NCBI GenBank assembly: GCA_002215645.1 | Contig: NGFI01000012.1 | Coordinates: 62,001 to 126,000, forward strand | DNA: 64,000 bases | Origin: Gemmatimonadetes bacterium 2013_60CM_65_52 | GTDB lineage: Bacteria; Gemmatimonadota; Gemmatimonadetes; Gemmatimonadales; Gemmatimonadaceae | Direction: 5' to 3' | Part shown: in pieces, positions 11,233 through 20,618 of the stretch | Layout of the letters: each line of letters starts with the position of its first letter | Position numbering within the stretch: the first letter of the stretch is position 1 | Program-made: the position numbers and the translations under genes | Notes under the pieces: model-generated | Seen by the model: the letters and a program-made list of their open reading frames with translations, nothing else | Databases searched by the model: none | Told to the model about the DNA's origin: nothing

Positions 11233-11988
11233 ATGCGTCCGCTTCGCCTCAGGTCGGCCCCCCGCATCCGGAACCCAGGCACGCGCGTCGCCTTGCCGTT
11301 GGTTCTCGCGCTGTCTGCCGGTGCGCCGCTACTCGTCGCGGGGCACCGCTCACATCCGCCCGCCGTCGGACGAATCGAAGGGCAGGTGCTGCTCTCCACC
11401 GCACTGACCACGCGACGGCCCCGGTTCCGCATTTACACAGATCCGGGGCCAGGCGCTCGCCCGCCGGCGCACGAAGCGGACGAGATGCGAAACGTGGTGT
11501 TGTATCTCCAGCGCGCGGCCGTGCCAGACGACGCGCGGGGAGAGCGGGCCAACATCACGCAGCGTGACGAGCAGTTTGTTCCACACGTCGTGACGGTCCT
11601 GCGCGGAACCACGGTGGACTTTCCAAACGACGACGAAGTGTTCCACAACGTCTTCTCGCTCTCGAGCGCAAAGACGTTCGATCTGGGGCGATACCCCAAG
11701 GGTTCATCCCGGAGCGTGGTGTTCGACAGGAGCGGTGTGATCCAGGTGTTCTGTCACATCCACTCGGACATGAGCGCCGTGGTTCTGGTGCTCGACAATC
11801 CGTTCTTCGCGGTGCCGGCCGAGAACGGCCGATACGCTATCGAAGGCATTCCGCCGGGCGAGTACACCGTGGTTGGCTGGCACGAGCGGATCAAGCCCGT
11901 GACGCGGACCATCCGCATCGTTGCTGGCGAAACCGCGCGCCTCGACTTCAACATCCCGATTCCGCCGGCGAGCGAGGATGGACGCTGA
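11233..11988 (+). CDS. Periplasmic cupredoxin-like copper protein with carboxypeptidase-regulatory-like domain
   Basis: The 251-residue protein has an N-terminal export segment (about 19-37). A cupredoxin domain carries a complete type 1 copper ligand set: H138 (EVFHNVFS), then C174, H177 and M180 in a CxxHxxM arrangement like amicyanin. A C-terminal Ig-like segment (YAIEGIPPGEYTVVGWHE) matches carboxypeptidase-regulatory-like domains. Proteins of this layout are often labelled methylamine utilization protein, but nothing nearby supports methylamine metabolism. It probably carries electrons or senses copper in the periplasm. It overlaps the sensor kinase gene by 11 bases, implying translational coupling. 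Confidence 0.85.
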   Translation: MRPLRLRSAPRIRNPGTRVALPLVLALSAGAPLLVAGHRSHPPAVGRIEGQVLLSTALTTRRPRFRIYTDPGPGARPPAHEADEMRNVVLYLQRAAVPDDARGERANITQRDEQFVPHVVTVLRGTTVDFPNDDEVFHNVFSLSSAKTFDLGRYPKGSSRSVVFDRSGVIQVFCHIHSDMSAVVLVLDNPFFAVPAENGRYAIEGIPPGEYTVVGWHERIKPVTRTIRIVAGETARLDFNIPIPPASEDGR

Positions 11989-14371
11989 CGAGCCAGTGAC
12001 TCCCGTCGACGCCGGCGGCATTCGCCGGATGGTTGCACGATCGAGCCTGCAAGTGCGCCTGGCTGCGCTCAGCGCTCTGCTCGCGGCGATGGTCATGATC
12101 GTCACGTTTTCGGTGCTCAGCGTTCAGGTGCGTCAGAACACCCAGCAGCTGTTCGCGCGGGAGCTGATACACAACGGTCGGACGCTGGTGGCGCTCCAGC
12201 ATGAGAGTCGCCGCCAACTCGTGCTCACCGCATCGCTCATTGCGGAAAGCCCCACGCTGCACTCCGCGATCTCGACCTATCGCTCCGAGCAGCTTTCGGG
12301 CAGCGCCACCGGCGACATTCTGACGAATACCGTGCAGAACGAGGTGCGGCGGCTGGGCGCCAACCTTCCCGGCGGAACCCTGCTGGTCACCGACGAGCGA
12401 GGGCGGATTCTCGCGGGGCGCGTGCGGGGCCTTTCAACAACCATGCGCGGGACCGAGCTCGCGAGCCTCCCTGCCGTGCGTAACGCGCTGGACGCGAGCC
12501 TCGTCACCAACGCCGACGAGCCATACCTCGATGGTCTCGAGGTGGACGGCCACTACTTTGGCGTGGGAGTGGCACCTCTCATCGTGGACGGGTTCACGAT
12601 CGGCACGATCGTCGTCGGCGAGCCGGTGGATTCGTCCCTTGTCACCACACTGAAGCGGGACTTCGACGGAGAGATCGTCGTCTCGGCGGGCGAGCGAATC
12701 ATCAGTGCAACGCTGCCAGACAGCATCGCGAGCATTGCCGCGCGTGAGCCTGGCAACGCAGAACGTGCGCTTGCGCTTGGGCCGGAGGAGTATCTCGCGG
12801 CCATCGTCCCGATCGGGAAGACACAGCGTGGCACTCCGCTGCGCATCACGCTGCTGCAACCGTTGACTCCTACGGTGAAGTTGCTGCGCGATGCGCTGTT
12901 GCGCGATTTTCTCATCTACGGCCTGGCCGCCGTCATCCTCGCCGGACTCGGCGCCGCGGCGCTGACGCGCTCCGTTCTGCGTCCGTTGCGAGCGTTCATT
13001 CAGTTCATGGGGCGCGGCGCGGAACGCGAGCGTCTGGACGAATCGTTCGACGCGACCGGTGCCGCGCGCGAGATCCGCGCGCTCAACGAGTCCTTCAACC
13101 AGCTCATGGCTGCGCTCAGCGGAAAACGCGTCGAGCTGGAGCGCCGCGGTTCAGAGCTTGCCGCGGCCACGGAAGTGCTGACCGACGAGGTGCGGGAGCG
13201 CGAGCGCGTCGAGCGCGCGCTCCGTGATAGCGAGGCGCAACTGCGTCAGTCGCAGAAGTTGGAGGCGATTGGAACGCTGGCGGGCGGTATCGCGCACGAC
13301 TTCAACAACATGCTGACGGTCATCTCCGGCTTCACGCAGCTTGCGATGAGCAGCCTGGGTCAAGAGCATCCCGTGACGGCCGACCTGAAGCAGGTGAGCG
13401 ATGCCGCGCGAAGTGCGGCGACACTCACGCATCAACTGCTTGCGTTCAGCCGGAAGCAAGTGATGCAACCGAGGGTGCTCGATCTCGAGATGATCGTGAG
13501 CAACATGGAAGGGATGCTGCGGCGTCTCATCGGCTCGCGAATCACCCTGGAGGTATCTCACGACGGGGCGCCGGCCCGGGTCAAGGCCGACCCCGGCCAG
13601 CTCGAACAGGTTCTTCTCAACCTGACGGTGAATGCGCGCGATGCCATGCCCGATGGGGGCGAGTTGCATATCGTCACGGGGCATCGATCAGCTGCCAGCG
13701 GCGCAAATCAAGTCATGCTCCAGGTGCGCGACACGGGAATCGGGATGTCGGAGGAAGTGCGGGACCGGATCTTCGAGCCCTTCTTCACCACGAAAGAAGT
13801 TGGGAAGGGTACGGGCCTTGGTCTGGCGACGGTCTACGGAATCGTGGCGCAGTCCGGTGGGTCCATCGAGGTGGACAGCGCGCCAGGACGCGGCACGACG
13901 TTCACCGTGGCGCTGCCTCCGATCGCGGAAAGCGTAACACACACTCCGGTCGACTCCATGGCGGCGGTGCTTCCGCGCGGCGCGGAGTCGATCCTGATTG
14001 TGGACGACGAGGAGGCAGTACTCGACCTCGCGCGCCGAACGCTCGAGAGCTGCGGGTATTCCGTTCGCGTCGCCCGCAATGGGGTCGAAGCCCTTACCAT
14101 GGCCCGTGGTCCGGAGCGGATCGACGCCATCGTGACGGATGTCATCATGCCGAATCTCAGCGGCCCGCAAATCGTGGAGCGGTGCCTGGTGAGACATCCT
14201 GAGGCGCGCGTCGTCTACATCACCGGATACTTCGATGATGAGATCGTCCGCCTCGAGGTCGACGAAGAGGTGCGCCTCGTACGGAAGCCGTTCACGCCGG
14301 CAGAGCTGGCCCGCACTGTACGCTCTGCGCTCGATTCACCAAGGACGTCCGCCACGTTCCATGGCTCATAG
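11978..14371 (+). CDS. Hybrid sensor histidine kinase with extracytoplasmic sensor and C-terminal receiver
   Basis: Domains of this 797-residue protein are: transmembrane helix (about 26-49); periplasmic single-Cache-like sensor (about 55-305); second helix (about 311-333) running into HAMP; coiled coil; HisKA with phospho-acceptor H440 ([10 protein letters not shown]); HATPase with DTGIGM and GTGLGL boxes; and a receiver domain with acceptor D721 (TDVIMP). There is no output domain, and no response regulator gene in the operon, so the phosphate probably goes to a distant partner. The gene overlaps its upstream and downstream neighbours by 11 bases each. The start is placed by the overlap and is less sure than the domains. 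Confidence 0.93.
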   Translation: MDADEPVTPVDAGGIRRMVARSSLQVRLAALSALLAAMVMIVTFSVLSVQVRQNTQQLFARELIHNGRTLVALQHESRRQLVLTASLIAESPTLHSAISTYRSEQLSGSATGDILTNTVQNEVRRLGANLPGGTLLVTDERGRILAGRVRGLSTTMRGTELASLPAVRNALDASLVTNADEPYLDGLEVDGHYFGVGVAPLIVDGFTIGTIVVGEPVDSSLVTTLKRDFDGEIVVSAGERIISATLPDSIASIAAREPGNAERALALGPEEYLAAIVPIGKTQRGTPLRITLLQPLTPTVKLLRDALLRDFLIYGLAAVILAGLGAAALTRSVLRPLRAFIQFMGRGAERERLDESFDATGAAREIRALNESFNQLMAALSGKRVELERRGSELAAATEVLTDEVRERERVERALRDSEAQLRQSQKLEAIGTLAGGIAHDFNNMLTVISGFTQLAMSSLGQEHPVTADLKQVSDAARSAATLTHQLLAFSRKQVMQPRVLDLEMIVSNMEGMLRRLIGSRITLEVSHDGAPARVKADPGQLEQVLLNLTVNARDAMPDGGELHIVTGHRSAASGANQVMLQVRDTGIGMSEEVRDRIFEPFFTTKEVGKGTGLGLATVYGIVAQSGGSIEVDSAPGRGTTFTVALPPIAESVTHTPVDSMAAVLPRGAESILIVDDEEAVLDLARRTLESCGYSVRVARNGVEALTMARGPERIDAIVTDVIMPNLSGPQIVERCLVRHPEARVVYITGYFDDEIVRLEVDEEVRLVRKPFTPAELARTVRSALDSPRTSATFHGS

Positions 14372-15473
14372 CGTCATCGCGCGGCGCCGCGCGCTGGTGT
14401 TTGTCTTCCTGGCCCTTTCCGGCACACCACGAACGGTGTGCGCGCAGGGTGGCTTTCTGTGGCAAGGCATCGTTGACGTCGAGGCGTGGAAGACCGATTC
14501 GGCATCCAACCTCCTGGCCCGCGGCAGCGGGCACCCGAGTCTCCTGGGACGCATCGATACCTGGGCCGCGGCAGAACCGCTCCGCAACATCGTGTTCTTT
14601 GCCGAGGTCCTCGGCGAAACCGGTCCGGCGCGCATCGAGGCGGGGAGCGAGATCTACTTCAAGCGAGGTGGCGTACGATTCTCGCCATCAGACGCATTCA
14701 CGCTGGAAGGAGGCAAGATTCCTCAAGTCGTGGGGACATTTTCGTCGCGGCAATTATCGACACGCAATCCACTCATCGGAACGCCGGATGGATATGCCGC
14801 CACGTACTCGTACGGTGCACGCGTGGATGGCAGTGTCGGCGTGCTGGATTATCGCGGCGGCGTGGAGTCGCTGTCCCTCTGGCGAGAAGGGTACACTCCG
14901 CAGCCCGGGAAATCCCTGCATCCGGCAGTCGGACTTGGCGTTACGCCCATTGCCAGCGTGCGCCTCGGGGCATCCGCCATGCGCGGCCCGTATCTCAGCG
15001 ACGCCTTCTCGGATCAGCAATTGAAAGGTCAGTCGTGGCGAACCTATCGGCAAACGATCATCGCCGGCGACGCCAGAGTGAGCATCGACTACCTCGAAGT
15101 GCACGCCGAGGTCGCGCGAAGCACCTACGACGTCCCGGGGCAGTCCGCCACGAGCAATGGCTTGCAATACTACGTGGAGTCGAAGTACACCGTCATGCCG
15201 CGTCTCTACGTCGCCGCCCGCTACGAGCGCAATGACTACCCGTTCATCGGCGCCTTCGGGCCGAACTGGGTGGCGAACAACAGCATCGTGAGCGACGGAG
15301 AGGTCGGCGGCGGATTCCGGCCGGCTGCCAGCACGCTGGTGAAGTTGACCGTACGCAAGGACCACCGCGCACCGAACGCAAGGCCGTCAGCTCCGCATGA
15401 TGCGGGGTATGCCGTTGCCCTGCAGCTCTCGCAGGCGTTCGATGCGCTCGAGCTGATCACGCGCGGACCCTAG
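14361..15473 (+). CDS. Putative outer-membrane porin-like protein
   Basis: This 370-residue protein starts with a signal peptide ([20 protein letters not shown], cleavage after VCAQ). The mature part shows regular amphipathic strands and aromatic girdles (for example YYVESKYTVMPRLYVAARYERNDY), as in 14-16-strand porins. The ATG lies inside the end of the kinase gene, giving the same 11-base overlap as the preceding gene pair. That makes it a translationally coupled member of the operon and a plausible target or partner of the sensor. No specific substrate family is recognised. Confidence 0.8.
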   Translation: MAHSVIARRRALVFVFLALSGTPRTVCAQGGFLWQGIVDVEAWKTDSASNLLARGSGHPSLLGRIDTWAAAEPLRNIVFFAEVLGETGPARIEAGSEIYFKRGGVRFSPSDAFTLEGGKIPQVVGTFSSRQLSTRNPLIGTPDGYAATYSYGARVDGSVGVLDYRGGVESLSLWREGYTPQPGKSLHPAVGLGVTPIASVRLGASAMRGPYLSDAFSDQQLKGQSWRTYRQTIIAGDARVSIDYLEVHAEVARSTYDVPGQSATSNGLQYYVESKYTVMPRLYVAARYERNDYPFIGAFGPNWVANNSIVSDGEVGGGFRPAASTLVKLTVRKDHRAPNARPSAPHDAGYAVALQLSQAFDALELITRGP

Positions 15474-15516
15474 CGCGATTATCGTTCGGCATGGCACTTC
15501 GCGTCGCCGGATTCCC

Positions 15517-16593
15517 ATGCAGCTGAAACAGGCGATTTTCCGCGCCGCACGCTCGGCGGGCATGTTTTCCATCCTGCGGGACAGCCCCTGGCGTCGCCGC
15601 CGGCTGCTGATCGTGTGCTACCACGGCGTGTCGATGGACGACGAGCACGAATGGTCGCCGTCGCTCTACGTAACGCAGGACCGGTTGCGCGCGCGACTCC
15701 AGGCGCTTCGCGACGGAGGATACACGATTCTTCCCCTCGCCGATGCCACCGAGCGTCTTTACGCCGGCACGCTGCCGCCGCGAAGTGTCGCCCTCACGTT
15801 CGATGACGGCGCGGTCGACTTCGAGCGACGCGCGCTGCCCGTGCTCCGCGAATTCAACGCACCGGCGACGCTGTACCTGACCACGTATTACTGCCTGCAC
15901 CGACTGCCGGTGTTCGATACCGTGCTGTCCTACGTGCTGTGGAAGGGGCGCGACAGCGGCGCCGATCTCGCGTCCATCGTCGGATCTGCGCAACCCATGC
16001 CGGTCTCGCCGGACAGTGAACGCAACGCCACGCGGCAGCGGCTGCGCGAACATGCAGCGGCTCTCGGACTGAGTGCCGGCGAAAAGGATGTCCTCGTCGC
16101 GCGCGTTGCCGGCCGTCTCGGCGTGAACTACGACGCCATCAAGGCACGGGGAACGCTGCAGATCATGGCGCCCGACACCGTTCGTGGGCTGCCGGGCGAC
16201 CTGGTAGACGTACAGCTCCACACACACCGCCACCGGACACCCATCGATCACGACCAATTCGTGCGAGAGATCCGGGACAACGACGCGGTCATCCGCGAGC
16301 TCCGCATCGGAGCGCCCGCTCCGACGCACTTTTGCTATCCCAGCGGGGACTACCACGGTGAGTTCTTCGATTGGCTGCATGAGTGCCAGGTGCAGTACGC
16401 AACGACGTGCGTGCCCGATCTCGTATCGAGGGACGCGTACCCGCTGTTGCTGCCGCGCCTCGTGGATACGATGGAGCAGTCGGCACTGACGTTCGAGGCG
16501 TGGGCGAGCGGCTTCGCGGCGTTGCTCCCAAAACGGCGAGCGTTCCGCCTGGATCCGGAACGTCTTACGGTTGGCGAGGCAGTGCGGGGATAG
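15517..16593 (+). CDS. Polysaccharide deacetylase family (NodB-like) protein
   Basis: The 358-residue protein carries the NodB hallmark TFDDG at 94-98, with the catalytic and metal-binding aspartates D96 and D97. The metal-binding histidine motif is HTHRHRT near residue 231. CYHGVSMDDE near the N-terminus and FCYPSGDYH complete the fold. Such enzymes remove N- or O-acetyl groups from chitooligosaccharides, peptidoglycan or exopolysaccharide. No clear signal peptide is present. The gene follows the porin by 43 bases on the same strand and may belong to that operon. Confidence 0.9.
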   Translation: MQLKQAIFRAARSAGMFSILRDSPWRRRRLLIVCYHGVSMDDEHEWSPSLYVTQDRLRARLQALRDGGYTILPLADATERLYAGTLPPRSVALTFDDGAVDFERRALPVLREFNAPATLYLTTYYCLHRLPVFDTVLSYVLWKGRDSGADLASIVGSAQPMPVSPDSERNATRQRLREHAAALGLSAGEKDVLVARVAGRLGVNYDAIKARGTLQIMAPDTVRGLPGDLVDVQLHTHRHRTPIDHDQFVREIRDNDAVIRELRIGAPAPTHFCYPSGDYHGEFFDWLHECQVQYATTCVPDLVSRDAYPLLLPRLVDTMEQSALTFEAWASGFAALLPKRRAFRLDPERLTVGEAVRG

Positions 16594-16717
16594 CGTCGTA
16601 CCAGCGACTCGCTCTGTGTCTTAGCGACGACCACACGTGAGTTTTGTACAAATCGTCCTCGGCAGCATAGCGAAGTCACGCGAGCGTAATCAATGCAGTG
16701 CTCGACACGGCAGAGTG

Positions 16718-16745
16718 TTGACATACATAGTGGCAGTCATGTAAT
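16718..16745 (+). promoter_or_regulatory. Sigma70-type promoter for the small coiled-coil gene
   Basis: A consensus TTGACA (16718-16723) and a TGTAAT (16740-16745) are separated by 16 bases, in a locally AT-richer intergenic region. They lie about 40 bases before the next start codon. The predicted 5' leader contains a small hairpin, GGTGT/ACACC (16756-16769). Confidence 0.5.
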
Positions 16746-16784
16746 CTGCTTCAGTGGTGTTCTCACACCGAACTCAAGGCAACC

Positions 16785-17102
16785 ATGAAAGCCGAGGACC
16801 TCGAGTCTCTCCGATCTGAAATGAGAGAGGGATTTCAGACTGTCAATGCGCAGCTCGGGAGGCTCGACGACGGACTGCAGGCGGCCAATGCGAGGCTCCA
16901 AGGTTTGGAGACGACCGTCGCGGGGCTCGACGGAGGATTGCAGACGCTTACTGCAAAGGTTGACGATGGCTTTGCAGATATGCATCAGGCGCTGCATGGC
17001 CTCATGTTCAAGCTGCTCACGCCATCGGAGATCAATGAAATACGGTCGCAGATGAAAAGCCCTCCAGAGATGAAGACCTTTCCCTTCTGGGCCATTCGGT
17101 AG
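16785..17102 (+). CDS. Small coiled-coil protein of unknown function
   Basis: This 105-residue protein is almost wholly a predicted coiled coil up to about residue 75. It contains a 21-residue (three-heptad) internal repeat, LGRLDDGLQAANARLQGLET followed by VAGLDGGLQTLTAKVDDGF. A short conserved-looking tail (LLTPSEINEIRSQM...FPFWAIR) follows. There is no signal peptide or membrane segment. An AAGG ribosome site and a good sigma70-like promoter precede it, so it is probably a real monocistronic gene. Function is unknown; oligomerisation is likely. Confidence 0.7.
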   Translation: MKAEDLESLRSEMREGFQTVNAQLGRLDDGLQAANARLQGLETTVAGLDGGLQTLTAKVDDGFADMHQALHGLMFKLLTPSEINEIRSQMKSPPEMKTFPFWAIR

Positions 17103-17123
17103 CTGCCGGGTATGGTCGGCAGC
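17102..17123. terminator. Hairpin between the convergent coiled-coil and MFS genes
   Basis: A perfect 7-bp stem (GCTGCCG/CGGCAGC) with an 8-base loop begins at the last base of the stop codon of the coiled-coil gene and sits before the convergent MFS gene end. No U-tract follows. Confidence 0.5.
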
Positions 17124-17131
17124 GGGCACGG

Positions 17132-18418
17132 TCAGGTGAGCTCGCGTCCCTTCGTTTCAGGGATCGCCACCCAGGACAATGCGCCCAGCAGGTAGGCGGC
17201 GCCCGCGACGAGAAAAGCCACGCTGAATCCTCGCGTGGTTGCCACGCTGCCCACGGTAAATGGTGCAGCCGCGCTTGCCACTCGGCCAATGTTGTACGTG
17301 AAGCCCTGCGCTGTCGCGCGAATGGACGTCGGATAGATCTCAGCGGTGACTGCGCCAAAGCCGCTGAAGAATCCCGTTCCAAAGAATGCGACGAGAGGAC
17401 CGAGCAGAAGAAGGACCAGGGGCTGCCGCGTCGCTCCATAGAGGGGGAGCAGAATGCTCGCCATCACGAGATACGCGATGTAAACGCGTTTGCGCCCCAC
17501 CCGGTCGGTAATGTAGCCGAAGGTGATGTAGCCGAACCACATGCCGACCTGCATTGCCACGATGAGCCAGGACATGACCGTGGTGTCGAGGCCGATGCCG
17601 CCCTGCGCGCGCGGCAGCGACAGATAGGCCGGCACCCAACCGTTCAGGCCCCACCAGCCGAACAGCGCGCATGCATTCATGAAGGTCACGGCCGCCGTGA
17701 GGGGAAGCATGCGGCCGCGAAACATGTCTGCAAAGCGCGCGGGCCGCGCATGGCCTGTCGCCGCCGTGTCGCCGGACGCCGCGCGCCTCGAGAGCCATAC
17801 CTCCGGCTCCTTCACGTTGCGCTGCACCCACACCGTGAACAGTGCGGGAAGCACACCGACGAAGAAGACGGCACGCCACCCAAAGCGTGGCAGCACGATG
17901 CTCACGACAATGGCCGCAGCCGCGAAGCCGATTGCCCATGAGCCCTGCATGAAGCCAAGCGCGCGACCACGAACGCGCGACGGCCACGTCTCGGAGACAA
18001 GCGCTGCCCCACTCGCCCACTCGCCTCCCATGCCGAGTCCGAGCAACGCACGGAAGACGGCAAACTGCCAGAGCGTCTGCGAGAATCCGCAGGCGGCAGT
18101 AAAGGCGGAGTAAATGAGCACGCTCGCCATGAGTGCGCGCGTGCGACCATAGCGGTCGGCGACGTGCCCGAAGAGCAGCCCCCCCGCCGCGCCTCCAAGC
18201 AGCGTGATCGATCCCAGCGCGCCGGCCTGCGCCTTCGTGAGCCCGAGATCCGCGATGACGGATGCGAGCGTCAGCGAGAAGAGCATGACGTCGAACGCGT
18301 CGAGCGCCCAACCGAGCGACGCGGCGATGAGCGCGCGCCGTCCTTCGAGCGTGCCCTCCTTCCACCAGCCGAACAGCCCCACGGCAGGCGCGGATTCGTC
18401 GACGACCGTGGTCGTCAT
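17132..18418 (-). CDS. MFS transporter, aromatic-acid/sialate:H+ symporter-like
   Basis: This 428-residue major facilitator protein has twelve predicted helices. The family signature between helices 2 and 3 is GHVADRYGRTRAL, and it is repeated in degenerate form as GYITDRVGRKRVY. The N-terminal helix DAFDVMLFSLTL and the RALLGLGMGGEWASGAALVSETWP stretch are typical of metabolite:H+ symporters that import organic or sugar acids. It ends a reverse-strand operon 13 bases after an acetylxylan-esterase-like gene. Import of a product released by the neighbouring hydrolases is plausible but unproven. Confidence 0.9.
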   Translation of the reverse strand: MTTTVVDESAPAVGLFGWWKEGTLEGRRALIAASLGWALDAFDVMLFSLTLASVIADLGLTKAQAGALGSITLLGGAAGGLLFGHVADRYGRTRALMASVLIYSAFTAACGFSQTLWQFAVFRALLGLGMGGEWASGAALVSETWPSRVRGRALGFMQGSWAIGFAAAAIVVSIVLPRFGWRAVFFVGVLPALFTVWVQRNVKEPEVWLSRRAASGDTAATGHARPARFADMFRGRMLPLTAAVTFMNACALFGWWGLNGWVPAYLSLPRAQGGIGLDTTVMSWLIVAMQVGMWFGYITFGYITDRVGRKRVYIAYLVMASILLPLYGATRQPLVLLLLGPLVAFFGTGFFSGFGAVTAEIYPTSIRATAQGFTYNIGRVASAAAPFTVGSVATTRGFSVAFLVAGAAYLLGALSWVAIPETKGRELT

Positions 18419-18431
18419 TGACCGCGGGCGC

Positions 18432-19742
18432 TCAGGGGACGTTCACCGGCGCCGGTTCTCCGGCCGCGAGCGCCTTGAGCCACGCCGTTGAACGCACCGT
18501 GAAGGGCATCATCTGCGCGGGAGACGCGAGATGATTGTGCGGCGTGTCGAGCATCGGCGCAGCCTCTTTCGGGCCGGCAAGCTGATTGAAGGTCGTCCAC
18601 TGCCCTATGGCGGGGGTGACGTCGTCGATGAATCCAATGGCCATGAGCGTCGGCGCCTTGATGTGGGACGCGAAGTTCGTGACGTCGAAGTACGGTGCCG
18701 TCGCAACGACGCCGGGATTGTTGGTGTCCCAGAAGGGATAGCCTGGCATGCGCCCGTGCATCGCGCCGAGCGCATCCGAGCCTGCCGGCACATTGACGAC
18801 CACCGCGGTGACCTTTGCATTGAGTCCCGCCACGGCAATGCTCTGCTGTCCGCCCATGCTGGTGCCATTGGCGACGAGAATGCGACCGTCCCAGTCCGGA
18901 CGACTCGCGAGATATTCCACCGCACGATAGTCGCCAAGATACATCTGGAGGAAATAGTTGTGGTGGCGGTCAGTGTTGTTGAGTGACGCATACTGACGGA
19001 TCATCGCCGGAAGCGCATCGTAAAATGCCTGGGGCATGTCCGAGGGCACGTCATGGGGCTCGACGTTCATGGCCAGCCATCCCTCGGCGGCGCGATCGGT
19101 CACCCATGCTCGCTGAAGCGGGTACGGCGGACTCGCCCACTGCATGATCAGCAGCGCGGGAAACTTGCCGGCGCGTTTGGGTTTCGCGATCTGTCCGTAC
19201 ACGTGCGCGCCGCCGATGTTGTCCAAACGCACAGTGGCATACTCGATATCCGGCGACCCGCTCTCCTTGGGCGTGAGTACGGCATGCATCGGAACGCGCT
19301 CGAGCTGCGCGATTTCCGATGCCCAGAAGCTGTCGAAATCGGCCGGTGGTGGAATGACGGGCTGGATCTTCGTCGGCTCGACCGCGGCTGCGACGCGCCA
19401 GCGGCCCGGGCCGCCGGTATTTGGAGTGCCAAAGGGCTGCACAGAGCCCCGTGGGGGAGTAATTTCCGCGATCACCACTCCGGGCGACGAGAGCGACGTC
19501 TCGATGCGCGCCGGCCCGCGGGCCAGATCGAGCGCGCCGGAGCTAATCATGCGCGCACCATTCTCCTTCACCACGAACGGGTAAGCACCGGGCGACGCCC
19601 GCTGCCCCTCGGCGAGCGTGATCGTCCAGCCGATGACGGCGCCGACGGAATAGATGTCCGAGCGCACGTCGGGCGTGATGACAAGCTGCTGGGCACGGAG
19701 GATCGGCGCCACACAGAGCAACGACAGCGCGAGACGGAACAT
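18432..19742 (-). CDS. Secreted AXE1-family (acetylxylan esterase-like) alpha/beta hydrolase
   Basis: The start at 19742 is chosen because GAGGGA lies six bases upstream and a signal peptide follows (MFRLALSLLCVAPILRAQ). The 436-residue protein has an N-terminal beta-sandwich and a catalytic domain from about 130. FDSFWASEIAQL is a hallmark of AXE1 and cephalosporin-C deacetylases. The nucleophile is S295 in GTSMGG, the acid is probably D373 (GFIDDVTP), and the histidine is H402 or H404. These enzymes remove acetyl groups from xylan side chains or similar esters. It is the fourth gene of a five-gene reverse-strand operon. Confidence 0.88.
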   Translation of the reverse strand: MFRLALSLLCVAPILRAQQLVITPDVRSDIYSVGAVIGWTITLAEGQRASPGAYPFVVKENGARMISSGALDLARGPARIETSLSSPGVVIAEITPPRGSVQPFGTPNTGGPGRWRVAAAVEPTKIQPVIPPPADFDSFWASEIAQLERVPMHAVLTPKESGSPDIEYATVRLDNIGGAHVYGQIAKPKRAGKFPALLIMQWASPPYPLQRAWVTDRAAEGWLAMNVEPHDVPSDMPQAFYDALPAMIRQYASLNNTDRHHNYFLQMYLGDYRAVEYLASRPDWDGRILVANGTSMGGQQSIAVAGLNAKVTAVVVNVPAGSDALGAMHGRMPGYPFWDTNNPGVVATAPYFDVTNFASHIKAPTLMAIGFIDDVTPAIGQWTTFNQLAGPKEAAPMLDTPHNHLASPAQMMPFTVRSTAWLKALAAGEPAPVNVP

Positions 19743-19785
19743 GCGCGATCCCTCGCGCGCGCTCCCTTCACTCAACCGCATGCGC

Positions 19786-20604
19786 TCACAGCCCCTTGGA
19801 CCCGAGCCACTGGGCCGAGTAATCCGCCAACTCCTGCCAGCCGTGATCGAGCGCCAGTGAGTGTCCGCGGCCGGCGAACTGCTTGAAATCCGTTACGGCC
19901 GCCGACTTTCGGTAGACGCGCAGCGTGCTGCGCACGAGCACCGGTGGTACAATGTGATCGTTCTCGCCGGACACGAGCAACAGCGGACCACGAGTCGCGT
20001 TGGCGGCATTCACCGTCGTGGCCGACGACGGATTGAAGGTCGCCGTGGCTGCCTGGAACAACGGCCGCCCAGGTGCAGGCATGGCGTACCGGGCGTACAG
20101 CTCTTTCGCCTCACGCTCCGGGACAGCGTTCGCGAACCCGTACCGGAACTGTGACTCGGTCAACGATACCGCGCGCGAGAAGTTCAACGGGTTTCCAAGC
20201 ACGGGAAAGGACGCGCGCAGTGCGGAGAACGGAAGCTCCCAAACACCGCGAACCGGTGCGGGATCGATTGCGATGGCGGCGGAGCCGAGATCGCGGCCGA
20301 GCAGCTTTTGAACGAGAAGTCCGCCGAAGGAATGGCCGATGAGAACCGGCTTCACCGGAAATCGCTTCAGCTGTTCCGCAATGTGATTCGTGATTTCCCC
20401 GACGCCGAAGCCCGCGACCGCCTGTGGATTGCGTCGAGTTGCCTCGGCGGACTCTCCGTCGCCGGGCCAGCTGACGGCGTGGGTCTCGTACCCGTGCTGC
20501 CGAAAGTACTCCTGCCAGTTGTGCCACGACTCGGCGTGCAGCCACAGGCCATGGACGAAGACGACAGGCGGCCTGCCACTCGCGGTGGTTGTGCTCGTAC
20601 CCAT
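19786..20604 (-). CDS. Alpha/beta hydrolase, lipase/esterase-like
   Basis: This 272-residue protein has the alpha/beta hydrolase elements VVFVHGLW (oxyanion strand), the nucleophile elbow GHSFGG, GENDHIVP (acid) and GRGHSLALDHGW (catalytic His region). There is no signal peptide, so it is probably cytoplasmic. It starts 14 bases after the dehydratase gene. The substrate is unknown; small esters or lactones are typical. Confidence 0.88.
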   Translation of the reverse strand: MGTSTTTASGRPPVVFVHGLWLHAESWHNWQEYFRQHGYETHAVSWPGDGESAEATRRNPQAVAGFGVGEITNHIAEQLKRFPVKPVLIGHSFGGLLVQKLLGRDLGSAAIAIDPAPVRGVWELPFSALRASFPVLGNPLNFSRAVSLTESQFRYGFANAVPEREAKELYARYAMPAPGRPLFQAATATFNPSSATTVNAANATRGPLLLVSGENDHIVPPVLVRSTLRVYRKSAAVTDFKQFAGRGHSLALDHGWQELADYSAQWLGSKGL

Positions 20605-20618
20605 GAGTTCCCCCGGGG

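Noticed and set aside
9702-11432. 576-codon open frame antisense to the first barrel gene
   Set aside because: It lies opposite a gene with signal peptide and ribosome site, and its composition (Arg, His, Gly rich) shows no fold.
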